From Antitrichia curtipendula (taxonomy: Eukaryota; Streptophyta; Bryopsida; Hypnales; Leucodontaceae): a stretch of DNA of 64,000 nt. The translations under genes and the position numbers were made by a program. Location of the stretch: positions 7,874,001-7,938,000 of the forward strand of contig OX579637.1 in NCBI GenBank assembly GCA_951230915.1, written 5' to 3'. The number at the start of each line of letters is the position of its first letter. Positions within the stretch are counted from its first letter, which is position 1. Of the stretch, positions 47,082-57,378 are shown piece after piece. The notes beneath the pieces were generated by a model. The model was given only the letters and a program-made list of their open reading frames with translations, did no database searches and was not told where the DNA came from.

Positions 47082-48456
47082 TACAGACCATTCATAATGT
47101 ACATGTGGTGCATATGATTCATCTTCAACAACAAATCCAAGCCTTCAAATTAGCTTCAGTCACATATAATTTGGTTTCTGGTGACACAGGTATACAGGTC
47201 TTCACACATTTCATAATGCACACAGATTTTATTAACATGTCATTGGCGGACATCTTCATGTATCCGATCGCCAGAGCATGCTCCTTGCCTTCTGCCATGA
47301 TTGCCTGTGAAAACCAATACCACAACCGCTCAGTTTGCTTGCCACCTAGTTCCAAGACCACCTGAATATAACGATTCTATCCAACTACTCCGAAACAAAG
47401 CTAAACTCATCATCATGCATTCAACCAGAATCCTGCATTCACCTCAAAGGGAATGGAAAGCTCACCACAGGTGAATCCACCGCCACCTCCGTGTCCACTT
47501 TGCCGCCCGCAGATGTCAACCTTGGGCACATGATGTTGGCACCCGCCAGAACGAATTTAATAGCTCCGCGGTCTACACGGAACTTCTTCATGATTTTTGG
47601 ATCTTCGAACAGGCAAAAACACAAATCAGTCACTACATACCCCTCAACCTCACACACGCACACCAAAAACCCGAAATAAAGAAACCCTAATACTCTCACA
47701 CATTCCCCATACATTGGTGCAAAAGCTGGAGTGTGGGCATGTGAGGGCCATGTCGCACTTTGAAGAACAACAGCACGTTGTTCACAACCACCAAGTTGAT
47801 ATGGTTCTGGTTGGCCCAACCACACCACATCAAGTCAGGCAACAAAACACAAGCCAACACAACAGACGCAGACCTTGCCCTAATTTAAGCCACTTGCCCC
47901 ATAGTGACATCGGAATTGAAACATGGGATGTCACGCAGACAACAGCTCACAAAAGACATGCATCGTCTCATGATCAAACCAATTCCCCGACAGAAACACG
48001 CCCAAACTCTAAATTCCCCGCACCAACACCGAGACGCATGGAGCTCACCACTTGGCGCCTAATAGCGGCAATTTCTTGGGCAGCATTTTGTCCAGAAGAG
48101 GCTCCAAATCCGGATACTGAACCAAGCCACGGCGCTCGTCAGCACACTTCCACATTCCAGAGCATGAATTCAACTGAATGCAAATGTCGAAAGATCGAGA
48201 CAAAAATGGATAGAGGAAACACCTCATCGACAATGTTCTGGTGAATCTTCCGTTGCACAGAGGCCTTCACGGAGGCCTTGCACGCAGGCCTTTTGGCTCC
48301 TGACCTCCTCATACGGGAATTCGGGAAATTCCAACACAAGGACAACGTCATTCCGATTGCAGCAGAAAACATTAGAATATAGATAGAATCCGAAGAGTAG
48401 AATTTCATCGCTAGAAAGAAAGGTAGGCACAGAATCAAAACTTATTTCTTGAACAT
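47082..48456 (-). pseudogene. MCTS1: MCTS1/Tma20-like (PUA domain) gene copy inside CACTA element
   Basis: Exon matches to the MCTS1/Tma20 translation re-initiation factor occur in order. MFKK starts at 48,456. KASVQRKIHQNIVDE is in 48,223-48,299 and YPDLEPLLDKMLPKK in 48,049-48,116. [15 protein letters not shown] is in 47,713-47,806. [20 protein letters not shown] and IMCPRLTS, the start of the PUA domain, are in 47,466-47,602. AIMAEGKEHALAIGYMKMSA is in 47,237-47,304. A possible last exon ends MNGL with TAG for Trp near 47,082. The exons have GT donors and AG acceptors; junctions 2-3, 4-5 and 5-6 are in phase, but the donor after MFKK is lost and the 3-4 join as placed gives a stop. Intron retention means capture at the DNA level. 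MCTS1 normally pairs with DENR in ribosome recycling and re-initiation. This copy is probably non-functional. Confidence 0.8.
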
Positions 48457-48671
48457 GGTTGCAATTTTTGGAAGGCATAAACGCGCGCGAGACGAGGCTG
48501 GTGGAGACAGAGCCCTGATCCTAGCTTTAAGAGTGATTGTGAATTAGGGTTTGCTGGAAATGGCTACTGCTTTGTTCCAGATTGGGTAGTGTGAATGCGA
48601 AAGGTGGTGTGCTGGGATTGGAAGTGCGTTACTATGGAAGTGCATTGTGGTAAGTGCTCACATGATCAATA

Positions 48672-49088
48672 CTAAGGTAGTGTGCTCATAAACCGTCACT
48701 TTAAGGGCTGATTTGCCTTTTTCACAAGTTTCCAGGGACAAAATGATTTTTAGATCATTTTTCAGAGAAAGAAAAATAGATGCTGAACCCAACACAAGTA
48801 GTTTCATATTTTTCCAAGCATTTTTGAATTACTTATAAATTTTCAAAGATCCAGGTCATAGGCACCTATTTGTGACCATAGGTGGCCCAAAATCCGTCCC
48901 CTTGTGACATAAAAAGAAATGTGCAGAAATCACAGCCAATGATTGGCTCTTACAATTAAAAAAAACAATTCTTCTTGAATTCATTAACAGAGCAAAGAGG
49001 TCCATTCAAGGATCACCTTGCATCCATTCTACAACTATCTACAAGATGATTTGAAGAAGAGGGGCGGTTTATGAACACATTACCTTAA
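48672..49088. mobile_element. MITE-like terminal-inverted-repeat element
   Basis: The left end CTAAGGTAGTGTGCTCATAA and the inverse of the right end TTAAGGTAATGTGTTCATAA match over about 24 bp. The interior is AT-rich with no gene. A related unit starts at about 20,580. It lies inside the CACTA element. No clear target duplication was seen. Confidence 0.6.
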
Positions 49089-49992
49089 GGTAGGAGGTCC
49101 ATAAACATTTAACCCTAAAACACCATTTTGTGGCATTTGGATGGCAATCCAATGAGTTTTTCATCCGTTTTAAAGCTCTTTGTTCCCCATTTTCCTTGTT
49201 GACCTTTCATGTTGAGTTATAAAGAGTATCCAATTTGGTTTGTAGTCTAGACAATGTTTGTTTTTACAAAAATCAGAAGTTCTTAAAAAAAATGGATCAC
49301 AAAATATGTTATTTTAGTGTATTTTGGAAAGTTGTTGCTCCTTGCTCAAAATCTGAAATTTCTCCACAAAAATGATGTTTTTTGAGTGTGAGACCAACTA
49401 ACAAAATGAAGGTCATCTACTCTAGTTTCTACTCCAATTTGAATTTTGGAAAAATTTCTAGTATTAAATATTTAATTGCAATTTGAATTTTGTATGTATT
49501 TTCAATGTCTATTGAATTCTAATTATAGAATGACATGGAAATTGAGTTTACACTATGATATTTTCATTGTAATGCACACATGGTGAAATTTTCAGATTTG
49601 TTGAAATAATTTTCTATTTGACGTGATTTTTCTTCACTTTATCTTCAAAAATTCTCAAAAAAATCCATTTTCCACAAAAAAAATCTAAATTTTTTGTGAA
49701 GTAATGAAGACATGTAATTTCATCTCTGAAAAATAAATATAAATTTTTTCATATATATCTAGTTGCAAAATGGCAACAAACTAAGTGACGGGCAGTGAGG
49801 CTTGAAATCATTGGTGATGGGTCCGTCATTTAGGGGACTGGAACTGATTTTGGGGGAGGTAAAACTTCTTCAAATATTTTTCAATAAATTTTCCTTGAAA
49901 GACAAGTAGAATTGGCGTCTAACCCAAACCGTTCCATTTTTTTTGGAGCTCTCTGGAATTAGTTATGAAATTTTGAAGCTGAAGTGGCATAG

Positions 49993-50106
49993 GGCTCTAA
50001 AAGCATCCACCTCCTAAAAGATACACTATTTGTACATGGCTGAAGGCTACCAAAAAGCAACATGTACATGTATTGTACATTTAAGGAGGTGGACGCTTTT
50101 AGAACC
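49993..50106. repeat. Inverted repeat with 26-bp arms
   Basis: GGCTCTAAAAGCATCCACCT at the left and its near-complement AGGTGGACGCTTTTAGAACC at the right form a stem with a loop of about 60 bp. It may be the end of a foldback element or a hairpin. It lies in the gene-free right part of the CACTA element. Confidence 0.6.
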
Positions 50107-52156
50107 TGTGCGCTTTTAGAACCTCCTACTTTAATTAAATTTGAGCATACTTAAAATTATAAGACATAAATTGTGTTATATTTTTGTTGAAACTTTTTCG
50201 CAAGTAGATGATGATTTCAATGGCCTTTTTGGGTTTAAAAACATCATTACTTTTGAGGTGCTATAGATCTAAATGTCACTAAGGTATAGAAATCTCAACC
50301 AAGCAATCTTCTAATGTATATGTTGTAGATGATGTGAATCAAATTTGGAGTCATTTGGCCACATAGATTGCAAGTTTATAATGTTTTAGTGTTGAAAAAG
50401 GATGATGAAATTTTCCTAGCAACACATTTGGAGGTGAAAATCGATTTCTAGACCGACTCAAATGAAAAAACTTGAAATTATATAGTGCTTCTAAACTAGC
50501 ATAGAAACATATTGGTGAAAAAGAAGATAATTCAATTGACTCATTGTGTCTGCAAAATGACTTTGAAATGCTAAAAAATAGGCAAGAAAAAGTGCAAAAA
50601 ACACATATGAGGCTAAACCTCCTTCTACTAAAACTATTCCCAATCAATCATTACTTTTTTGATTGATATAAAATTTTAGCCACACAAACTAGACTAGTAT
50701 GCGCAAAGTTTCCAATTTTATATATTAGAAATAGACATTGTATGAAGAAGAAACAAGCTACCAAAGTTAATTGTAATAAAAAAATGTCGGGATTTTGAAC
50801 TATGAATTGCTCCCAAATATTCAAAACAACTTGAATTGACATAAATTTTTTACCACAATAACTATATTGAACGGGAAACATAACCCAATAAATTATATTG
50901 AAAACTAACATTGGATAAAGGAGGTACAAGCCCTCAAAGTTGCAACCATCAAATGCAATTTGGTGAACTCAAATTGAACTTGTGAACTTCAATTGACTCA
51001 AAAGAAATCATTACAGCTTTAATTGATCTGAAAATTTCATCACACAAAATAGAAATGAGAGCGCAAATTTTCCAACAAATTTATTGAATTTGGACATTAA
51101 TTGCTTATTAAATGGAATGCAATAAAATTTTGTCTCTGTTTGAGTACTTAAAATAATGGGAAGACTAACATATAACTATGCTACAAGTTGAAATATGTAA
51201 AGAAAAATGCAAGGCATAAAACATAATTTATGTGTATGAATTCATTCACACATTTAGAATTTTAACGGCACGACTTTATTAGAAGTACATAAATTAAAAA
51301 ATCCATGAGGTGCCCTGAACCACATGACCACTGATTCAAATATACACGTGGACCAACACAACAAAACAGTTTTTCATTGTGTGAAGATGGTTACCCTCTT
51401 CAGTTGGTAAGACTTTCAACTGCCAATTGCAGAAGTCAACAATAAATAAGTTTTTTTATTAAATTTTTTTTTAAATTAGTCATGTAGGCAAGTGGTTGAA
51501 CACATTCAGTAAAAAGTGGTGGTAATTAACTAAAATAAGAATGAACATAGCATTCAATGATAAAGAAATTACCTTCTAAATGAAGTGAACATAGTTTCTA
51601 ACCTTTACGGTACTGCTGATTTCCCCTGTAGAGTCTGATAAGCATGCAAATTGTCCATACCGTGTCCGTTAAGCATGCCAGTGCTTCAGTATACTGATTT
51701 TTAAAGGAACATGTGAGTTTCCAGCAATTTCAAGAGCATTTCAGTAAGTTTTTACTAGAATCCCATCTTAAATACCCCCATTTCCCTTGTAGTGGAAAGA
51801 GGCTGCGGGACCTACCGGAAGCCAGTAGAGCATTTCTTGAATCCAACGGCTCTACCGGAAATTAGGTATGACCGTTCAACGGTCAGATCCTCCTAGGATT
51901 ACGGCGGAAACGAGAAACCTAAACGGTTAGGAACCAAGTAGAGGAAGATGACCCAGGGGTCAGGACTTCCACTCTCCTTTCTCGTTATGATGTTTGCAGC
52001 ACCCCTCGAGCGCTTAGAGTTGTTTGGGAGTGTGAAGGAGTGAGGGGAAAGCAAGACCAGAGTTTCCGGATCCGGTAGGGAGGAAGGATCCAATCGCTTG
52101 TAGTTTCTGAGGGACTGTGCGAGGTTTGTAGAGGGAGACAAATCTCTGAGGGAAAG

Positions 52157-54074
52157 ATGGTGAAGGCGGAAGGCAATAGGTCTAGGGCGCTTAAGATCAA
52201 GAACATCTTTCCTGCCATTCCGAAGGATGAGAGAGAGAGGAAACAGTTGGAGGAGGATCTTAGTCAAATCGGAGTAGCGGGGTTTCTTAGTTGCCCCTGG
52301 AGTTTGAAGAGTGAAGAGAGGATCCAGGAGTTGCTGAGCGGACAGTCGAACAAGTGGGTGAAGACAAATCGTGCTCTGCCTGGACAGTGGATGATTGAGA
52401 CGTGGAAGAAGGTGTATGACTTTCTGCATCCGAGAGAAGGGATGGCTTTGCGGACGAACAAGTTCGCGGAAGGTAAATTTTCTAATCCTCCCCATGCTAA
52501 GGACGGCTACGCAGTAGCCGATTGCAAGATAGGGAGAGAAAGGAGGATGCTGGAATTTGTAGTCCCGATTCTGTATCCGGAACGTCCAAACCGGATCACA
52601 ATCACTTGGGCTAATACGATCTTCGGAGCGTTGAGTGGAGAGAGGAAAATATTTTGGGCAGAAATAGTGAAGGACCTGGTCGGAAAAATGGTCATTTCTT
52701 TAGGAAACACGAAGGCAACCCAAATTGGGCCCTTCCTCTTCCACTTGTATGATTACCTAAGGACGCTAAGGAACTCTGAGAGGACCATTTACAAGGCAGC
52801 AGCCACCTTAGTGAAACTGAACATAACTCCACCTTGAGAGAGTGAGGAAAGAGAGAAGAAGAGAGGACCGGATGAAGAATCCGGGAGGGGTTCATCCGAG
52901 AGGAAGAAAGGGTCTTCCGAACGGAAGACAGAGTCTGAGCGGATCCCAACCTCTTTTAAGGAGAAAGGACCCTAGAGGGATAGAAGGAACACTCCGGATT
53001 CGGAAGTCCAGAGAGAGGATCCACTAGGGAGGGTTATTTTGGATCTAGAGGTGATCCGGGAAGAGCTGGACACAGAGAGAGGTGCAGTGAAGAATGTATG
53101 TGGACTGCTTGGTGGGATCAAAGTGTCTGAGCTAGTAGAGAAAGTAGAGGGTCTGATCCGGGATAGTGATGCCCGAAAGTGGGAAACTCGAGTGAAGGAG
53201 CTGATTGAGAGGAATGAGGATCTTCACCGGCAGTTAGAGAAGAGTTTGGAGAAGAGTAAGGAAGCGAGAGACCTGTCGGTTGAGTCTGATGAGACCCTAA
53301 AGAGAGTACGGAGTTTTGTATTCCATTTTGGAGATGTGTTAAACAAAGCTCGACTTTATGATGAGGAAATCCACAAGGCTGGGTCGGAAGTAGCAGCCAA
53401 GGCAGTCATGGTTTTGGCGGAGTACTCGGAGGCAGTCGAAAAGTTTATGTATGAGATCCGCAAAGCCCTCTAACAGGCTTGATATCTTCCGGGTTCAGAG
53501 AGGAAGACAAGGGTGGAGACGAGGAAGGAGACGACGCCAATTCGGCAAGCTCAGATCATGTCTCCTCCAAAGGAAGAGAAGTGGAGAAGAAGACACCAGC
53601 AAAGGATTCCTCTAAGGCCATGACAGAGGCAAGGGAAGGATTTGCACACGGATCCGGATCGAAGGAAGGCACCCGGAAGACAAGTCGGAATCTGATTTAG
53701 AAACACCGAAGGGTAAGGGTTCTAAACCCTCTTCTCATACCCCCAGCTTAACAAAGAGGAAGATTACGCCAAAGAGGGCCAGGGAGGTGTCTTCAGAGAG
53801 TCACCATTCGGAGGAAGATGAGACTCCGAGTAATTCCAAGAAGGAGGAAAGCCAATCACGATTTGATTCCGGATCAGAGTCTCATCCGGAATCCGGATCC
53901 GAAGAGGAGTCAAAGCCATTGCCGATCTCTCCAGCGAGCTTCAAGGGGAAGACTCCAACACCATCGAAGGATAAAATGGCAGCAAAGGGGAAACCACCAG
54001 TAAGCAGGAAACAGCCAGCTCGGAGAGGATCAATCAAACAGGAGGAATCTTCTCCGAAACGGCTTAGGAAGTAG
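52157..54074 (+). pseudogene. CCGGAA-family gene, copy C (gag-like layout)
   Basis: ATG at 52,157 opens 226 intact codons, with SNPPHAKDGYAVADC and VVPILYPERPNRITITWANT, ending at a TGA (52,835). The same frame resumes with a TAG near 52,974 and runs to 53,473. It holds a coiled coil (RVKELIERNEDLHRQLEKSL) and DVLNKARLYDEEIHKAG, matching DIVNKARLYDAQLV of copy 2. After one or two frameshifts a Ser/Glu-rich basic tail ends SSPKRLRK at 54,074. The promoter side is now separated from the left end of the element by the CACTA insertion. This copy is better preserved than copy 2 at its N-terminus. Function is unknown. Confidence 0.6.
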
Positions 54075-55467
54075 ATAGAAAGTGGCTTCCAAAGTAGGAA
54101 GGAAGTTATTTAGGAAGGATTATAGATAGTTAGATGAAAACCAGAGTTGGAAGTAGGTAGAAAGCAACTTGTGAGGTGCTTTCCAAGAGGATGCACTTGG
54201 ACTTCCTCTTTTCCGGGAATTTTGGATCTGAAATCCACTTTTTTCGGAAAAGGGAGGATGGTAGGAAAGTCAATGGTTAGTGAATAGGGAATGACGCGTG
54301 TCATTCTCTGGTCCTGTTTTAGGATTTCTGGGGACCTTTAGGATTTTCCTTCAGTTTGTTATTTAGGGGTTGGAAATTAGTTCCAACTCCAGGCAATTTC
54401 ATATTCTTGTTTTTCATATTCCATCTTGCAAAGAGAGCTTGGATTTCAACTCCATTGAGTACTGGTCTGAAAAGTCTCGGTCTTGTGTGAGGGGTTAGGC
54501 GGTGCTCTGACCACAGCTAGTTCAAGCGGCTTGGTGGTGGAAACTTGAGAGGAATTACCCCCGGATACTGTTTGGATCCGGTTCTGAGAGTCTTTGAATT
54601 TGGTTGATAAACCTATTGTGTACTAGGATAAATTCTGGTTGTTGAAGTTCCTTGGATGTCTTCTGAGCAAAATAGCCGTTCTTAGGTTGGATAAATCTTT
54701 CGAGAGTGGAGGTGAGCGCTGGTTGACATCCGAGAGGTCCTGCTGAATCCGAAAGAGAGGAACAGGAAGATTGTCAGGATCCCCTAGTTATCAAAGTACC
54801 AAAAATTCGACCCTTGGAATTCTGTCCGGATAAGTCTGTCGTTGTAGTAAGAGAGGAAGGTAGAGGTTTCCTGAGTGACCTATTGGTGGGGAGTGATGTC
54901 CAGACCAATTGTGAGGAAGAATCCGCATCCAGGCTTTGGTGTTTGTTTTGTGTTTGTTTTATGTTTCTTTTGAGTGAGATTTCAGTCACTATAATCAATT
55001 GAGGGGTAGGATTTACGCTTCCTTCCTAAATATAAGAGCGGAACCCTCCGGATAAGAGGTTAAACTTCTACTTTCGGTTTCTAAAAGTCCAGGGTCCAGA
55101 TCCGGATTCGGAAGAGGAACAGGGCTTGGACACTCCTTCCGGTTCCGCATCCGCATCCCAGGGAAATAAGTGGTTACTATAGACAAGGAGAGGCACAGGA
55201 TGATGACACTCCCCCATGTCTAGTGAAGTGGTATGAAATTGTATGAGATAGAAGATACAGTAATTTTGGAGTACGGATGTCAAAGAGGGTGTTTTCGGGT
55301 TTCCGTTCCGGATCCTTTTTGTCTTGGTTTGTGGTTCCGGATCCCATTCAAGTAATTTTGAGGAAACTACGAGTTAAAGTCCTTTGGGAACGATACACGG
55401 GTCATCTTGGGTGTTTTGTCGTTTAAAACACCTAAAGGTAGGATTTGTGCTTCCTTGTGCTACGACA

Positions 55468-56490
55468 CCATTGTTCGTTCGTCCAATCTTTTAGCAGCAA
55501 ATTCAAAGCATGCACCACGCAACCTTGGAAAAAAATGTGGGGATAGGTAGTAGATACCAAACTCCATGTTGCTAGATTTACAGCCGCATTATCTGTACTC
55601 ACCTGCACTACGTTTGCAGGGCCCACTTGTTCTATAAAATTCTCTAATATAGAGGCCAAATATGGAGCATCTTTAGTTTTTCCAGTTGTATCCACCGATC
55701 CTAGGAATTGCTCACCCACGGATGACACAAGCATGGCATTTATCAATGGCCGATTCAAAACCGAGGTCCACCCATCAATAGACAATGTGGCTCCAAACTC
55801 CCTAATATTGGTTTCTGTCCACTTACGGAGATTGACCTCTAAGTCTACATTTGCTTGGTCGAGCAATTTATGACGTAGATCATGGTATGATGGTAGGCTA
55901 TAAGGTTGGTGAAGCTCCGCCGTTTTTCTTACTGCTTCTTTGAAGGCTGGATTTTGAGCTACAGCAAATGGTATGTTTGCTGCATAAAAGAAATTGGCCC
56001 ACATTGCACTTAAAGTGCGTTTATTTGCTTCTTTGAATCCCTCTATTAGCCTACTCTGTCTTTGTGACCTACTGCTTGATGTCCGCTGAGTTCCACGTCC
56101 ACTTGATGCTTGTGTACTTGGATTTCCTTGGGAAGAACCACCAACATATTCCTCTGGTGCCGTGAATGAGTCTTCTTCGGTAGAGTTCACAGTTTCTCTT
56201 GCATTTTACATAGCACGAACAACCATAGGCATAGGTGTGTCGTTGCCATCCACATTGTATGGAGTACCTCTTCGTGGAATTACTCCATTGCAACGAACAA
56301 ATAGACCTCGAACTTCAGATGTCATTTGGGTACAAAGGCTAATTCCTTTGTCACAACTCCCCAATGTGCCTGCATATCCCAAATCGCTAAACATATGGAC
56401 CGCCTTCTTGGCAAATATCAAGTTGCAAGCCTTGCATTGTACTTTTTCATTTGATAGGGTTTCATACCAAGAAGACCAATCCTTGCTCAT
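55468..56490 (-). pseudogene. hAT-B transposase, N-terminal half
   Basis: The frame begins at 56,490 with MSKDWSSWYETLSNEKVQCK and a CKAC knuckle, the remains of a BED finger. One TAA interrupts it at 56,206. It continues with ANFFYAANIPFAVAQNPAF, then TLSIDGWTSVLNRPLINAML, GSVDTTGKTKDAPY, VSTDNAAVNLATW and GCVVHALNLLLKDW, all aligned to the DUF659 region of hAT-A. It breaks off after NEQW, exactly at the CCATT target duplication of element C. Both Asp residues of the first two catalytic positions are present. Confidence 0.85.
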
Positions 56491-56779
56491 GGTGGCTGTT
56501 TTAGGCTCTCTATATTGGAATCAGAAATTCAAAACGTAATGATAACAATTGGATAAAATCGTTCAAATGTTTATGCACAAAGCCTTCGAAAACAAGGCCC
56601 CCCTTTCCACTGAACTATGTATTACCAAGCAAGGGACACAAAAAATTGCAGCTCCTAGCCCTTAGAAATCTTAACGTTCAGTTTCTTAGGAGTGCTTGTA
56701 AATGTCAATTTCAGGACTCTTATAGTCTTCATCTGTTGATGACCGTTGAATATGGGAACAAAAACACCCTCCTACAACA

Positions 56780-57050
56780 GTCGGGCAAACGAAGGACGGA
56801 CAGCTAGGCCGTCGGAACAGCGGACGACGGACAACAGACAGGAATCTGGGCGGGCGAAACAGCGGACAGGAAGCTAGGCCGTCGGAATAGCGGACGGGTA
56901 GACAGCGGAATGGAAGCTGGGACCGTGGCCGTCAGAGAGGGGACGGGCCGACGAGCCAACGGGCTGACCTAAAACCAAACAGGCGGACAGGCAGTTTTTA
57001 CAATTTTAGTAAAATATTTGAAGTGTGCAGACAGGCGGACAAGTGGATTA
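56780..57050. repeat. GCGGACGG cluster, 5' end of hAT-B
   Basis: GCGGAC, GACGG and ACAGGCGGAC motifs recur about fifteen times in 270 bp upstream of the hAT-B start. GGCCGTCGGAACAGCGGAC is repeated with small changes. With the cluster at 43,537-43,965 it brackets the split hAT gene, as expected for subterminal repeats. Confidence 0.7.
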
Positions 57051-57378
57051 CGCGAATAGAAATGTATGTGCAAATGAAAAGGGGTGATTTGTAGGCACGG
57101 GGTTATAGAAAATAACATACCAATAACATCAAATGATCTTGTATAAATGTACAATACGTTTGATCTTCTGCAATAGGTAGGCAAAAGAAATATATTTGAC
57201 AAATAAATAAGGCAAAATTTATCATGATGAAAAAACAAATCCAAACATATTTGTATTGCATAAATATTTATACATTAATTAAAAGCAACTCATGACATAC
57301 CATGAGTGTTGTGCATTACTAATATTGAATCCTCATGAGATCCAAATAAGTATAAAACAATTTTCATTGGTTAACCTT

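Larger units (their letters stand above)
46703..51794. mobile_element. CACTA-type element with captured gene
   Basis: The left end reads CACTACAAGAAGAATGGG and the right end, read inwards, CACTACAAGGGAAATGGG, a typical CACTA/EnSpm terminal inverted repeat. The flanking triplets are GGA and GAA, a 3-bp duplication with one mismatch. The insertion splits the 5' region of element C. Inside lie an MCTS1-like gene copy (47,082-48,456), a short terminal-repeat element (48,672-49,088) and, to 51,794, AT-rich DNA with no gene I recognise. No CACTA transposase is visible, so it is probably non-autonomous. Confidence 0.8.
46429..55467 (+). mobile_element. CCGGAA-family element C inserted in hAT-B, TSD CCATT
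   Basis: The ends are TGTCGTAGACCAAAG on the left and, read inwards, TGTCGTAGCACAAGG on the right. CCATT flanks both ends (46,424-46,428 and 55,468-55,472). Removing the insert and one CCATT rejoins the hAT-B frame exactly (...KDWTNEQW then IDNILKD...), which proves the insertion. Net of the CACTA element inside it, the element is about 3.95 kb. It carries one gene (52,157-54,074) and a 1.4-kb 3' region (54,075-55,467) rich in ATCCGGA. A hairpin, GGTGTTTTGTCGTTTAAAACACC in reverse complement, lies about 25 bp from the right end. TG...CA ends and a 5-bp duplication fit LTR elements, but no LTR pair or polymerase is visible. Confidence 0.8.

Noticed and set aside
46429..55467. Complete LTR retrotransposon
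   Set aside because: The ends and 5-bp duplication fit, but I could find no direct terminal repeat, primer-binding site, reverse transcriptase or integrase.
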